The notes below the pieces were generated by a model. It was not told where the DNA came from. It saw only the letters and a program-made list of their open reading frames with translations, and made no database searches. The position numbers and the translations under genes were made by a program. From Streptomyces actinomycinicus (GTDB taxonomy: Bacteria > Actinomycetota > Actinomycetes > Streptomycetales > Streptomycetaceae), in NCBI RefSeq assembly GCF_016741775.1, contig NZ_JAERRK010000002.1:186001-250000 (forward strand): a stretch of 64,000 nucleotides of DNA, given 5' to 3'. The first letter of the stretch is position 1; each line of letters begins with the position of its first letter. This document shows, piece by piece, positions 8,125 through 16,552 of the stretch.

Positions 8125-8688
8125 GTGCAGCGTCAAGGCTCCATCCGCGGCAGCGCCGCGATCCGCATCCGGGTGACAGGGGGTGTCCTCCTCGTCGCGC
8201 ATCTGGCCCTTGTCGCCTGGCTGATGCTGCGCCCCCTGGACGTCCCCTGGGTGATGCCCCCGAACGTGCATCCACTGGCCGGCATCCGTGCCGACCTCGC
8301 GCTGGGCTGGCCGCAGGCCGTCAGACCCCTCGGCGAGGGCCTCGCGCTGCTCGCTCCGCTGGGCGTCCTGCTGCCGATGGCACACGGCCGGCTCGCCGTC
8401 TCCACGCCGGCCTCCCTGGTCCGGACGGCCGCGGCGGGCACCCTGATCTCCCTGGGCATCGCCCTGTTGCAGACCGGCGTACCGGGCCGGGTCGTGGACG
8501 TCGACTCGTTGCTGCTGAACACGCTGGGCGTCATCGTGGCCCACCTGGCCGTCGTACCGGCCGGCCGGGCCTGGCTGCGGCGGCGGGAGGCCCGGGAGTC
8601 GGGCGCGGCCGAGCAGCAGGTCACCGTCCAGGAGGCGCTGTCTCAGGGACGTACCCCGACGATTCCCAGGGTCGGGATCGCTCCGTAG
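8125..8688 (+). CDS. VanZ-like integral membrane protein
   Basis: 187-aa protein with about four hydrophobic segments (VLLVAHLALVAWLML; the loop with ALLAPLGVLLPM; AAAGTLISLGIALLQT; LLLNTLGVIVAHLAV). The RPLGEGLALLAPLGVLLP and DVDSLLLNTLGV patterns are those of the VanZ family, whose founder gives low-level teicoplanin resistance by an unknown mechanism. GTG 8125 is the first usable start. It follows the afsQ lipoprotein after a repeat-filled gap and may be independent of it. No resistance role is implied by the context. Confidence 0.75.
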   Translation: MQRQGSIRGSAAIRIRVTGGVLLVAHLALVAWLMLRPLDVPWVMPPNVHPLAGIRADLALGWPQAVRPLGEGLALLAPLGVLLPMAHGRLAVSTPASLVRTAAAGTLISLGIALLQTGVPGRVVDVDSLLLNTLGVIVAHLAVVPAGRAWLRRREARESGAAEQQVTVQEALSQGRTPTIPRVGIAP

Positions 8689-8798
8689 ATCGACGCTTCG
8701 TCCCGTTCGTCTCCCTACGCTGGAAAACAGCTGGGGACGCCACTCGGGCGACCCCGTCAGCGGCCCGGAGCCGGGCCGACGACCACGGAGGAACCCAC

Positions 8799-8999
8799 AT
8801 GACCGCCCTTGCCCGCCCCACCCACGGCCGCATGATCGGCGGAGTGTGCGCCGCACTGGCCCGCCGCTTCGGCACCTCCGCGACGACGATGCGGGTGATC
8901 TTCCTGCTGTCCTGCCTGCTGCCGGGCCCGCAGTTCCTGCTCTACATAGCGCTGTGGGTGCTGCTGCCGGCGGAGGACAAGGCCCCCACCGCCTGGTGA
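8799..8999 (+). CDS. PspC-domain small membrane protein
   Basis: 66-aa protein made of one PspC domain: the entry motif GRMIGGVCAALARRFG, then ATTMRVIFLLSCLLPGPQFLLYIALWVLLP with one or two membrane passes. Family members act in envelope stress or sit as stand-alone small proteins in Streptomyces. ATG 8799 has GGAGG upstream. A strong terminator follows. Confidence 0.85.
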   Translation: MTALARPTHGRMIGGVCAALARRFGTSATTMRVIFLLSCLLPGPQFLLYIALWVLLPAEDKAPTAW

Positions 9000-9019
9000 G
9001 CCCGGCTCCACACACACCG

Positions 9020-9053
9020 ACGGGGCGCTTCCGGACACACCGGAGCGCCCCGT
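9020..9053. terminator. Terminator after the PspC gene
   Basis: ACGGGGCGCTTCCGG pairs with CCGGAGCGCCCCGT with one bulged T and a short ACACA loop. It lies between converging genes. Confidence 0.75.
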
Positions 9054-9077
9054 AGGCGTCGTTCGGGGGAGCGGGTC

Positions 9078-9461
9078 TCAGCCGACCGGGATCCCGTTGA
9101 TCGGCGCGCCGTGCGTGGGCAGGCCCTTCACCGGCATCCCGCCGAGCAGACCGGCGACGGGCTTGGTCGGGCCCTCGGCGACGACGCTCTCGGCGACAGG
9201 CTGCGCGGCGGACACACCCTTGCCGACGGCCGGCGTCGCGGCGGTGACGCCGCGCGCGGCCACGGGCTTGACCGTCTTCAGCGCACCGCTGTCGGGCAGC
9301 GCCTCGACGACCTGCTCGGGCGGCAGCGTCTTGGTGACGGTGTTCAGGGTCTTGCCGGCGTCCGTGTTGGCGGGGGCCGCGTCGGCCGCGCCCGCGCCGG
9401 CGGCGGCGATGGCGGCACCGAGGGCGGCGACACCGAGGGTCTTGGCAGCAGACTGCTTCAT
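9078..9461 (-). CDS. Small secreted protein of unknown function
   Basis: 127-aa protein with a signal peptide (MKQSAAKTLG, Ala/Gly core, cleavage near ADAAPA). The mature part is rich in Ala, Val, Thr and Pro with repeated KPVA/PVA pieces (VKPVAARGV, QPVAESVV, TKPVAGLLGG) and ends GAPINGIPVG. ATG 9461 has AAGGA at suitable distance. It shares layout and PVAG/GxxPV motifs with the protein at 2711-3109. Function unknown; an exported structural or wall-associated protein is plausible. Confidence 0.75.
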   Translation of the reverse strand: MKQSAAKTLGVAALGAAIAAAGAGAADAAPANTDAGKTLNTVTKTLPPEQVVEALPDSGALKTVKPVAARGVTAATPAVGKGVSAAQPVAESVVAEGPTKPVAGLLGGMPVKGLPTHGAPINGIPVG

Positions 9462-9612
9462 CGTGAATGCGTCCTTGGATCCGGAGACGGGTGATCACAA
9501 ACGATCTGAGCGGTCCACGACCGTAAACATCCCGGGCCGCCCCTCGCAAACACCGAAATGCGGACGCCTTGTGAAAGCGCGTCCGCATTCCGTGTCATTC
9601 GGCAACGAGTGA

Positions 9613-10788
9613 CTACACCACGTTCTCCACAGAACCGCTGGTGGAGGCGGTCTGCCGGAACAGCCATTCGGATTTCAGCTCGGCATATCCGGGCTTGATC
9701 ACGTCATTGATCATCGCGAGTCGTTCATCGAAAGGAATGAACGCTGATTTCATCGCATTGACGGAGAACCACTGCATGTCGTCGAGCGTGTAACCGAATG
9801 CCTCGACGAGGTGCTCGAATTCGCGGCTCATGGTGGTGTGCGACATCAGCCGGTTGTCGGTGTTCACGGTGGCCCGGAAGTGCAGCCGGCGCAGCAGCCC
9901 GATCGGGTGCTCGGCGTACGAGGTCGCGGCCCCGGTCTGCAGGTTGGAGCTGGGGCACAGCTCCAACGGGATCCGCTTGTCCCGCACGTAGGAGGCGAGC
10001 CGGCCGAGGGCGACCGAGCCGTCCTCCCGGACCTCGATGTCGTCGATGATCCGCACCCCGTGCCCGAGCCGGTCGGCGCCGCACCACTGCAGCGCCTGCC
10101 AGATGGACGGCAGCCCGAAGGCCTCGCCGGCGTGGATGGTGAAGTGGTTGTTCTCGCGCTTGAGGTACTCGAACGCGTCCAGGTGCCGGGTGGGCGGGTA
10201 GCCGGCCTCCGCACCGGCGATGTCGAAGCCGACCACGCCGGAGTCCCGGTGCCGGTTGGCGAGTTCGGCGATCTCCAGGGAGCGGGCCGCGTGCCGCATG
10301 GCGGTCAGCAGGGCGCCGACCCGGATGCGCCGGCCGTTCTCCCGGGCGAGCCGCTCGCCCTGCCGGAAGCCCTCGTTGACGGCTTCGACGACCTCTTCCA
10401 GGGTCAGCCCCGCCTCGAGGTGCTGTTCGGGGGCGTAGCGCACCTCGGCGTAGACGACCCCGTCCTCGGCGAGGTCCTCGGCGCACTCGCGGGCGACCCG
10501 GATCAGGGCGTCCCGGGTCTGCATCACCCCGACGGTGTGCCGGAAGGTCTCCAGGTACCGTTCCAGCGAACCGGAGTCGGCGGCCTCGTGGAACCAGATG
10601 CCCAGCTTGTCGGGGTCGGTCTCGGGAAGGCCGGCATAGCCCGTGTCGCGGGCGAGGTCGACGACGGTACCCGGGCGGAGCCCGCCGTCGAGATGATCGT
10701 GCAGCACTACCTTGGGCGCCCGGCGGATCTGGTCCGGCGTCGGAACGTGCGCCGGGACGGCCCCCGTCGGCGGAGTCTGGCTCGTCAT
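9613..10788 (-). CDS. add: Adenosine deaminase
   Basis: 391-aa zinc-dependent hydrolase converting adenosine and deoxyadenosine to inosine forms. Metal and catalytic motifs of the adenosine/AMP deaminase family are visible: HDHLDG near the N-terminus, HAGE in the middle, GHGVRI, and the TVNTDN strand. ATG 10788 follows GCGGAG. A 12-bp perfect palindrome lies 17 bp upstream of the start beside a possible -10 (TAGAGT), and near copies occur before the nucleoside ABC operon. With cdd and deoA this fits nucleoside salvage. Confidence 0.95.
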   Translation of the reverse strand: MTSQTPPTGAVPAHVPTPDQIRRAPKVVLHDHLDGGLRPGTVVDLARDTGYAGLPETDPDKLGIWFHEAADSGSLERYLETFRHTVGVMQTRDALIRVARECAEDLAEDGVVYAEVRYAPEQHLEAGLTLEEVVEAVNEGFRQGERLARENGRRIRVGALLTAMRHAARSLEIAELANRHRDSGVVGFDIAGAEAGYPPTRHLDAFEYLKRENNHFTIHAGEAFGLPSIWQALQWCGADRLGHGVRIIDDIEVREDGSVALGRLASYVRDKRIPLELCPSSNLQTGAATSYAEHPIGLLRRLHFRATVNTDNRLMSHTTMSREFEHLVEAFGYTLDDMQWFSVNAMKSAFIPFDERLAMINDVIKPGYAELKSEWLFRQTASTSGSVENVV

Positions 10789-10804
10789 CTCCGCACTCTA
10801 ACTC

Positions 10805-10816
10805 CTACGCGCGTAG
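10805..10816. promoter_or_regulatory. Palindromic operator upstream of add
   Basis: CTACGCGCGTAG is a perfect 12-bp palindrome just upstream of a putative -10 element of add. Related sites at 23032-23043 (11/12) and 24287-24298 (10/12) precede the nucleoside transport operon and bmp. Confidence 0.7.
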
Positions 10817-10922
10817 AGAGCCCGGTGTACGCGTGAGCTGATTCCCGGCACTTTTCCGTCGATACGCAACGGTGACCGCGCGTACGGGTTTCGTACACCG
10901 CGCCTTCTGACACTGTTCTGTC

Positions 10923-11684
10923 ATGGGACAGCAAGCGACGCCGGTCCGAACGGCCGGGCTGGGGAAGGCAGTCGGCCCCGAGCCGATGTCGGTGAGCGGA
11001 GCGGTGCTGCTGCTCCCCGGCGGTGAGGAGAACTCGGCCCGCCGCCCCTCCCCCGTCCGGGCGATGACGCTCATCCGCTCCCTGGGCCGCGCGTTCGCCC
11101 GCGCGGGCCGCGGGGAAGGACTCGCCGTCCATCCCGTCCGCTACCGCTACCGGGGCTGGAACGGCAGTGAGGCACATCTGGCGGCGGACGCGGAGTGGGC
11201 CGCCGACGAGGTCGTGCGACGTTACGGGGACGTGCCCGTCTGCCTGGCCGGGATCGACATGGGCGGGCGCGCGGCGCTCCGGGCCGGCGGCCACGGAGCC
11301 GTCAACTCCGTGGTCGCGCTGGCGCCCTGGCTGCCCGAGGAGGACGTGGCCGCGCCCGCGGAGCCGGTGCGGCAGCTCTCCGGGCGCCGGGTGCTGATCG
11401 TGCACGGCACGAACGACGAGCGCACCGATCCCGAGCTGTCGTTCCGGTTCGCCGCCCGGGCGAAGAAGGCGAACCGGGAGGTGTGCCGGTTCGAAGTGCA
11501 CTCCGACGGACACGGGTTGAACGGGTACCGGGAGGAAGTGCTGTGCCTCGCCTCCGACTTCGTGATGGGTGCGCTGTTCGGGCACTCCGTGTCCCGCCCG
11601 GTGGAGGACGCACTGGCCGCACCGCCGCCGATCGGTCTCCGGATGCCGCTGGCCGCGGGGTTCGGGAGGTCCCTGAAGCGGTAG
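10923..11684 (+). CDS. Alpha/beta-hydrolase family protein with Asp in the nucleophile elbow
   Basis: 253-aa cytoplasmic protein of alpha/beta-hydrolase type: a VLLLPGG strand near the start, a nucleophile elbow LAGIDMGGRAAL, an acid strand VLIVHGTNDERTDPE and a C-terminal HSDGHGLNGY with the likely histidine. The usual GxSxG serine is aspartate here (G-I-D-M-G), as in haloalkane dehalogenases and epoxide hydrolases. ATG 10923 is the first start; ATG 10986 is an alternative and neither has a clear ribosome-binding site. It is divergent from add. The 3' end and stop are tandemly duplicated downstream. Substrate unknown. Confidence 0.75.
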   Translation: MGQQATPVRTAGLGKAVGPEPMSVSGAVLLLPGGEENSARRPSPVRAMTLIRSLGRAFARAGRGEGLAVHPVRYRYRGWNGSEAHLAADAEWAADEVVRRYGDVPVCLAGIDMGGRAALRAGGHGAVNSVVALAPWLPEEDVAAPAEPVRQLSGRRVLIVHGTNDERTDPELSFRFAARAKKANREVCRFEVHSDGHGLNGYREEVLCLASDFVMGALFGHSVSRPVEDALAAPPPIGLRMPLAAGFGRSLKR

Positions 11685-11770
11685 GGCCGGGGTTGCCGTG
11701 GGGTTCAGGAGGTCCCTGAAGCGGTAGGGCCGGCGTTGCCGTGGGGTCCGGCAGGCCCCTGAAGGGATGC
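11661..11770. repeat. 43-bp tandem duplication spanning the hydrolase stop codon
   Basis: The block encoding the last residues and TAG stop of the hydrolase (from 11661) is repeated almost perfectly 43 bp on (from 11704), with a decayed third copy from about 11746. Only the first copy is translated. No promoter or terminator was recognised here. Confidence 0.85.
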
Positions 11771-11831
11771 GGCACGGGAGCTGCCGCGGGGCCGGGGACG
11801 CCGGTGGTCCGGGGTCGTCCGCGGCCGTCCC

Positions 11832-12737
11832 TCAGGCGGGGAGCAGGTTGCCCCTCCTGGAGAGCAGGAACTTCTTGAAGGCCGCCACCGGCGGGGTGTC
11901 CGGGCGGTCCGCCAGCCAGGCCACGCCGATCTCGCGGACCGCCCGCGGGGCGGTGACCGTCAGCTCCACCACCCCCGGGCGGGGCACGGTCGGCGGCGGC
12001 AGCAGGGCGACCCCCAGGCCGGCCGCCACCAGACCCCTGAGCGTCTCCGCCTCCTCGCCCTCGAAGGCGATGCGCGGCTTGAAGCCGACCTCGCGGCACA
12101 GGGCGTCGGTGATCCGCCGCAGGCCGTAGCCGGGTTCCAGGGTCACGAAGGTCTCCTCGGCCGCCTCGGCCAGCCGAACGCGGCGCCGGGCGGCCAGCCG
12201 GTGGTCGGCGGGGACCACCAGGCGGAGCTTCTGCTCGTCCAGGCGGCGGGCGACCAGGTCGGGGGCGTCGGGGACCGGCGAGGTGAGGCAGAGGTCCAGT
12301 TCGCCGGCCCGGAGCCGCTCCAGCATCGCCTCGCCGTAGTTCTGGACCAGGCTGAAGCGGACGCGCGGGTGGTCGGCGCGGAAGGCGTGCAGCAGACCGG
12401 GTACGGTCTCGGCGCCCATGGTGTGCAGGAAGCCGAAGGCGACCTTGCCGGTGGCCGGGTCGGCGTCCGCGCGGACCTCCTCGGCGGCGCGCTCGATCTC
12501 CGCCAGGGCCCGCTCGACGGAGGCGAGGAAGGTACGGCCGGCGGTGGTCAGCGAGACCGTACGGCCGTGGCGGGCGAACAGGTCGACGCCCAGGTCCTGT
12601 TCCAGGCGGGCCATCGCCCGGGACAGCGTGGACTGCGGGACGTTCATCTCCAGCGCGGCCCGGGTGACGTGCTCCGTACGGGCGACGCCGGCGAAGTACG
12701 CGAGGCGGGGCGCGAGCAGCCGCGACATCTCGCTCAT
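11832..12737 (-). CDS. LysR-family transcriptional regulator
   Basis: 301-aa LysR regulator: N-terminal winged helix (RLAYFAGVARTEHVTRAALEMNVPQSTLSRAMARLEQDLG) and a periplasmic-binding-protein-like effector domain (KVAFGFLHTMGAETVPGLL and onward). ATG 12737 was chosen because the extra codons back to ATG 12794 are rich in codons rare in this genome (TCA, AGG, CGA, ACA, GAA) and contain a palindrome better read as an operator; ATG 12728 is also possible. It is divergent from an MFS exporter, its likely target. The effector is unknown. Confidence 0.88.
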   Translation of the reverse strand: MSEMSRLLAPRLAYFAGVARTEHVTRAALEMNVPQSTLSRAMARLEQDLGVDLFARHGRTVSLTTAGRTFLASVERALAEIERAAEEVRADADPATGKVAFGFLHTMGAETVPGLLHAFRADHPRVRFSLVQNYGEAMLERLRAGELDLCLTSPVPDAPDLVARRLDEQKLRLVVPADHRLAARRRVRLAEAAEETFVTLEPGYGLRRITDALCREVGFKPRIAFEGEEAETLRGLVAAGLGVALLPPPTVPRPGVVELTVTAPRAVREIGVAWLADRPDTPPVAAFKKFLLSRRGNLLPA

Positions 12738-12745
12738 GTCTTCTG

Positions 12746-12763
12746 TGTCACCGGACGGTGACA
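12746..12763. promoter_or_regulatory. 18-bp palindrome at the LysR start
   Basis: TGTCACCG-GA-CGGTGACA, two perfect 8-bp arms, lies 9 bp upstream of ATG 12737. It may be an autoregulatory operator or leader hairpin. Confidence 0.5.
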
Positions 12764-12812
12764 GTCGCGCCCGTGACCTCTGCTGATGCTCCATGGGAAC
12801 GATTATGGCGAT

Positions 12813-12825
12813 TCCATGCATTGGA
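12813..12825. promoter_or_regulatory. Candidate LysR box between the divergent genes
   Basis: TCCATGCATTGGA fits the T-N11-A pattern of LysR operators, with inverted arms TCCA/TGGA. It lies 33 bp upstream of the MFS start and about 75 bp upstream of the regulator. Confidence 0.55.
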
Positions 12826-12857
12826 CGGATGAGAGGTGTCGTCCCTACGGTCGAAGC

Positions 12858-14141
12858 ATGTCTCCCGCCAGTACCGGGGCGTCCACCGTCGTGGGCGCCG
12901 TTCCCTCCGTCCCTGCTCCCGGCTCCGACACCCGTATGACTCCGGGCGGCCCCGGCTACCGCCGGATGAGCTTCGCCCTCTTCCTCGCCGGAGTCGCCAC
13001 CTTCGCCCTCCTGTACTCCACCCAGGCGCTGCTGCCGCTGATCTCCGGGGAGTTCGGGGTCGCGGCGAGCGAGGCGAGCTGGACGGTGGCGGCCGCGACC
13101 GGCGGGCTGGCCCTGTTCGTCCTGCCGATGAGCGCCCTGTCGGAGCGCTTCGGCCGCCGTACGGTGATGACGGCCTCCCTGGCCGTCGCCGTCACGGTCG
13201 GGATGCTGGTGCCCTTCGCGCCGTCGCTCGGCGCACTGGTGGTGCTGCGGGCGGTGCAGGGCGCCGCGCTGGCCGGGCTCCCGGCCTCGGCGACGGCGTA
13301 CCTGGCCGAGGAGGTACGGCCGAAGGCACTGGTCACGGCGATCGGTCTGTTCGTGGCGGGCAACAGCGTCGGCGGGATGAGCGGCCGGGTGATCACCGGC
13401 TGGGTCGCGCAGGAGTGGGGCTGGCGTATCTCGGTCGGCGTGATCGGCGTGCTCGCCGTCGCCTGCGCCGTGGCCTTCCGGCTGCTGCTGCCGGCGCCGC
13501 GGCACTTCAAGGCCGGTTCCCTGCGCCCGCGGGTGCTGCTCGGCACGGTCCGCGACCACCTGTCCGACCCGCTGCTGCGCCGCCTGTACGTGATCGGCGC
13601 GCTGTTCATGACCGTGTTCGGCGGCGTGTACACGGTGATCGGGTACCGGCTGACGGCCGAGCCGTTCGGACTGCCGCAGGGCATCGTGGGCTCGATCTTC
13701 CTGGTCTACCTGGTGGGTACGGTCTCGGCGTCCACCGCGGGCCGGCTCGTCGGCCGGTTCGGCCGCCGGGGCGCGCTGTACCTGGCGGGCGGTACGACGG
13801 CGGCGGGCCTGCTGCTGTCCCTGGCCGGTTCCCTCCCGCTGGTCCTGCTGGGCCTGGTGCTGATCACGGCGGGCTTCTTCGCCGGGCACGCGGTGGCCTC
13901 GTCGGCGGTCAGCAGGACCGCCACCCACGGCCGGGCCCAGGCCTCGGCGCTGTACCAGTCCGCGTACTACGTCGGCTCCAGCGTGGGCAGTACGGTCGGT
14001 GCGCTGGCCTTCCACGCGAACGGCTGGACCGGCACGGTCGGCGTCGGTCTCCTGGCGGTCCTCGGCGTCGTCGCCGTCACGGTCCTCGGTTCGCGGGCGG
14101 CCCGGGTCGCGGCCCGACGGGAGCCGGTGGGCGCACACTGA
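12858..14141 (+). CDS. MFS transporter, drug/sugar efflux type
   Basis: 427-aa major facilitator protein with about 12 hydrophobic segments. It shows the loop 2-3 motif SERFGRRTVM and its second-half counterpart VGRFGRRGALY, and the DHA1-like start FALFLAGVATFALLYSTQALLPLI. ATG 12858 follows the candidate LysR box and gives a short cytoplasmic N-terminus; in-frame ATG 12786 would run through the operator. It probably exports a small molecule and is induced through the divergent LysR regulator. Substrate not predictable. Confidence 0.9.
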   Translation: MSPASTGASTVVGAVPSVPAPGSDTRMTPGGPGYRRMSFALFLAGVATFALLYSTQALLPLISGEFGVAASEASWTVAAATGGLALFVLPMSALSERFGRRTVMTASLAVAVTVGMLVPFAPSLGALVVLRAVQGAALAGLPASATAYLAEEVRPKALVTAIGLFVAGNSVGGMSGRVITGWVAQEWGWRISVGVIGVLAVACAVAFRLLLPAPRHFKAGSLRPRVLLGTVRDHLSDPLLRRLYVIGALFMTVFGGVYTVIGYRLTAEPFGLPQGIVGSIFLVYLVGTVSASTAGRLVGRFGRRGALYLAGGTTAAGLLLSLAGSLPLVLLGLVLITAGFFAGHAVASSAVSRTATHGRAQASALYQSAYYVGSSVGSTVGALAFHANGWTGTVGVGLLAVLGVVAVTVLGSRAARVAARREPVGAH

Positions 14142-14260
14142 CGCGCGCCCCCTTCTCACCTGCACGTTCATGAACTCCGGGGGCCATTGTCAGTCCTCTG
14201 CGGTAGCTTCCCAAGTGGCGTGACGGAGCGCCGGGGAACGGCCGCAGGGGTGGGTGGACG

Positions 14261-15274
14261 ATGGGCGACAGCACGGCGACGGCAGATCTGGACGTCGCAC
14301 TGGAGAAGCACCGGACCGAGCTGACCGGGTACTGCTACCGGATGCTCGGTTCCTCCTTCGAGGCCGAGGACGCGGTGCAGGACACGCTGGTGCGGGCCTG
14401 GCGCAGCTACGAGAAGTTCGAGGGCCGGTCCTCCCTGCGCTCGTGGCTGTACCGGATCGCGACGAACGTGTGCCTGGACATGCTGGCGGCGGGCAACAAG
14501 CGGGCGCGGCCGATGGACCTGACGGAGTCGACCCCGCTGGCCCGGGCGGCGCTCTCACCGCGCCCGGACAACACCTGGCTGGAGCCGATGCCGGACGCGC
14601 GCGTGCTGCCGGCGGTGGAGGATCCCGCGGAGGCCGCGGTCGCCAAGGAGTCCGTGCGGCTCGCGTTCATGGCGGCCCTGCAGCAACTGCCGCCCAAGCA
14701 GCGGGCCGTGCTGATCCTGCGTGAGGTGCTGGCCTGGAAGGCGAGCGAGGTCGCCGAGCTGCTGGAGACCACGGTCGCGTCGGTCAACAGCGCGCTGCAG
14801 CGGGCCCGGGCCACGCTGGCCCAGCGGGAGCAGTCCGGCGCCCGCGCGGAGGTCTCCGACCCGCTCGACGCGGAGCAGCAGAAGCTCCTCGAGCGGTACG
14901 TCGCGGCCTTCGAGGGGTACGACATGACGGCGCTCACGGCGCTCCTCCACGAGGACGCCATCATGACGATGCCGCCGTTCGACCTGTGGCTGACCGGCCA
15001 CGACGACATCGCCGGCTTCATGACCACCATCGGCTCCGCCTGCGAGGGCTCGCGGCTGCTCCCGGTCCGGGTGAACGGCCTGCCCGGCTTCGCCCAGTAC
15101 AAGCCCGACCCTGACACCGGCGGCTACAGCCCCTGGTCCATCCAGGTCCTGGAGATCTCAGACGGCCGGCTGACCGGGTTCCACTTCTTCCTCGACACCC
15201 AGCGCTGGTTCCCGCTCTTCGACCTGCCCCTCCACCTGGAAGCGAAGGCCGACGAGGTGCAGAAGGGCCAGTAG
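14261..15274 (+). CDS. ECF sigma factor with C-terminal SnoaL-like domain (SigX5/TIGR02960 type)
   Basis: 337-aa sigma factor. Sigma-2 is in LTGYCYRMLGSSFEAEDAVQDTLVRAWRSYEKF; sigma-4 in LPPKQRAVLILREVLAWKASEVAELLETTVASVNSALQRAR. The last ~130 residues (LLERYVAAFEGYDMTALTALLHEDAIMTMPPF) are a SnoaL/NTF2-like fold typical of this large ECF group, which replaces an anti-sigma factor as regulatory module. ATG 14261 is the first good start. The 3' end overlaps a leftward STAS gene by 117 bp, tail to tail. Confidence 0.9.
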   Translation: MGDSTATADLDVALEKHRTELTGYCYRMLGSSFEAEDAVQDTLVRAWRSYEKFEGRSSLRSWLYRIATNVCLDMLAAGNKRARPMDLTESTPLARAALSPRPDNTWLEPMPDARVLPAVEDPAEAAVAKESVRLAFMAALQQLPPKQRAVLILREVLAWKASEVAELLETTVASVNSALQRARATLAQREQSGARAEVSDPLDAEQQKLLERYVAAFEGYDMTALTALLHEDAIMTMPPFDLWLTGHDDIAGFMTTIGSACEGSRLLPVRVNGLPGFAQYKPDPDTGGYSPWSIQVLEISDGRLTGFHFFLDTQRWFPLFDLPLHLEAKADEVQKGQ

Positions 15275-15544
15275 CGCGGGACCGGGGTCCCGCAGCCGGA
15301 TCCGCCCGCCGGCCCGGCGGGCGGTCAGCTCCAGCCGGGCGAGCAGGTCCACGGCCGCCAGCCCCGGCGGCCCCAGCCCGCCCACGTCACACACGACCAC
15401 CCCCGCCCCACCGTTCTCCAGCAACTCCCGCAGCTCGGCGCACAGGTCCGTGACCCGGTCACGGCTGACGGGACCGGGCAGCATGAGCACGGCGGGGTTC
15501 TCGGTATCCACGTGCGGTAGACCGGCGGAGCGGGCACAACTCAT
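15158..15544 (-). CDS. STAS-domain protein, antisense-overlapping the sigma factor end
   Basis: 128-aa protein dominated by a STAS (anti-sigma-antagonist-like) domain: VLMLPGPVSRDRVTDLCAELRELL, VVVCDVGGLGPPGLAAVDLLARL, AGGRIRLRDPGPALLALLHLVGL. The usual phospho-acceptor Ser/Thr after the second strand (D-x-S) is replaced by GLGPPG, so partner-switch phosphorylation looks unlikely. ATG 15544 was chosen as a start just before the domain. The last 39 codons lie antisense to the sigma gene. Coding is supported by the domain, but the overlap lowers certainty about its true end. Confidence 0.65.
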   Translation of the reverse strand: MSCARSAGLPHVDTENPAVLMLPGPVSRDRVTDLCAELRELLENGGAGVVVCDVGGLGPPGLAAVDLLARLELTARRAGGRIRLRDPGPALLALLHLVGLRFQVEGQVEEREPALGVEEEVEPGQPAV

Positions 15545-15614
15545 CGCGGCCGGCCCGCCGCCGCCGGCAGCACGATCGACATCACATTGACCTGCGCCTC
15601 TTTCCCGCCCGAGG

Positions 15615-16544
15615 GTGGGCCCTGTGGTGGGGGTACTGAGCGGGTTCGCGGTGATCGCGGTCGTCATCGGGGTGGGTTATGTCCTGGGGCGCCGTGGGAC
15701 GCTCGGCGCGCAGGGTGGTGAGGTGCTGACCCGGCTGGCGTTCACGGTGGCCGGACCGGCGCTCCTCTTCACGACCCTCGCGCGCGCCGACCTGTCGGTG
15801 CTGTTCTCCGCCCGTCTGCTCGTGACGGCGCTCAGTACGGCCGCCGTGGCCGGCGTCTTCGTGACGGTCGGTGTGCTGCGGCGCTGGGGGGTGGGTCGTA
15901 CGACGATCGGCGCGCTGTGCTCCGGATACGTCAACTCGGGCAACCTCGGCATCCCGATCGCCGCGTACGTCCTGGGTGACGCGTCCCTGGTGGCGCCGGT
16001 GCTGCTCTTCCAGGTCGTGCTGGTCACGCCGGTCGCCCTCACGGTCCTGGACCTGTCCGGAGGGGGCGGGAAGGGCTCGGTGGGACGGATGCTGCTGACA
16101 CCGCTGCGGAATCCGATAGCGGTCGGTTCCCTGTCCGGTGCCGTGGTGGCGGCGGCGGGCTGGCAGCTTCCGGGCCCGGTCATGAACCCGCTCGCCCTGA
16201 TGGGTGCGATGTCCGTGCCGGCGGCGCTGCTGGCCTTCGGCATGTCCCTGCACGGCGAACCGGTTCCGGGCCGGGGCGCGGACCGGCTGCCGGTCCTGCT
16301 GTCCGTCGCGCTGAAGTCCCTGGGGCAGCCGTTGACGGCCTGGCTGCTGGCGAGGGAGGTCTTCGGCCTGCACGGGGCCACGCTGCTGGACGTGGTGGTG
16401 ACCGCGGCCCTCCCGGGCGCCCAGAACCTCTTCACCTACGCGAGCCGCTACCGCGTCGCCGAATCCCTGGCCCGCGAGTCGGTCCTGCTCTCCACGGTGG
16501 TGTCGGTGCCGGTGCTGGTGGGGGTGGCGGCGGTGCTGGGGTGA
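15615..16544 (+). CDS. AEC-family (auxin efflux carrier-like) membrane transporter
   Basis: 309-aa protein with about ten hydrophobic helices in two repeats. The conserved SGYVNSGNLGIPIAAYVLGD in the first half and VVTAALPGAQNLFTYASRY in the second are the substrate-site segments of AEC carriers, which transport malonate, malate or other organic acids. GTG 15615 is taken as start; GTG 15624 is possible. It is divergent from the STAS gene and ends 8 bp before the converging Uma2 gene. Substrate not assigned. Confidence 0.88.
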   Translation: MGPVVGVLSGFAVIAVVIGVGYVLGRRGTLGAQGGEVLTRLAFTVAGPALLFTTLARADLSVLFSARLLVTALSTAAVAGVFVTVGVLRRWGVGRTTIGALCSGYVNSGNLGIPIAAYVLGDASLVAPVLLFQVVLVTPVALTVLDLSGGGGKGSVGRMLLTPLRNPIAVGSLSGAVVAAAGWQLPGPVMNPLALMGAMSVPAALLAFGMSLHGEPVPGRGADRLPVLLSVALKSLGQPLTAWLLAREVFGLHGATLLDVVVTAALPGAQNLFTYASRYRVAESLARESVLLSTVVSVPVLVGVAAVLG

Positions 16545-16552
16545 GACCGGGT

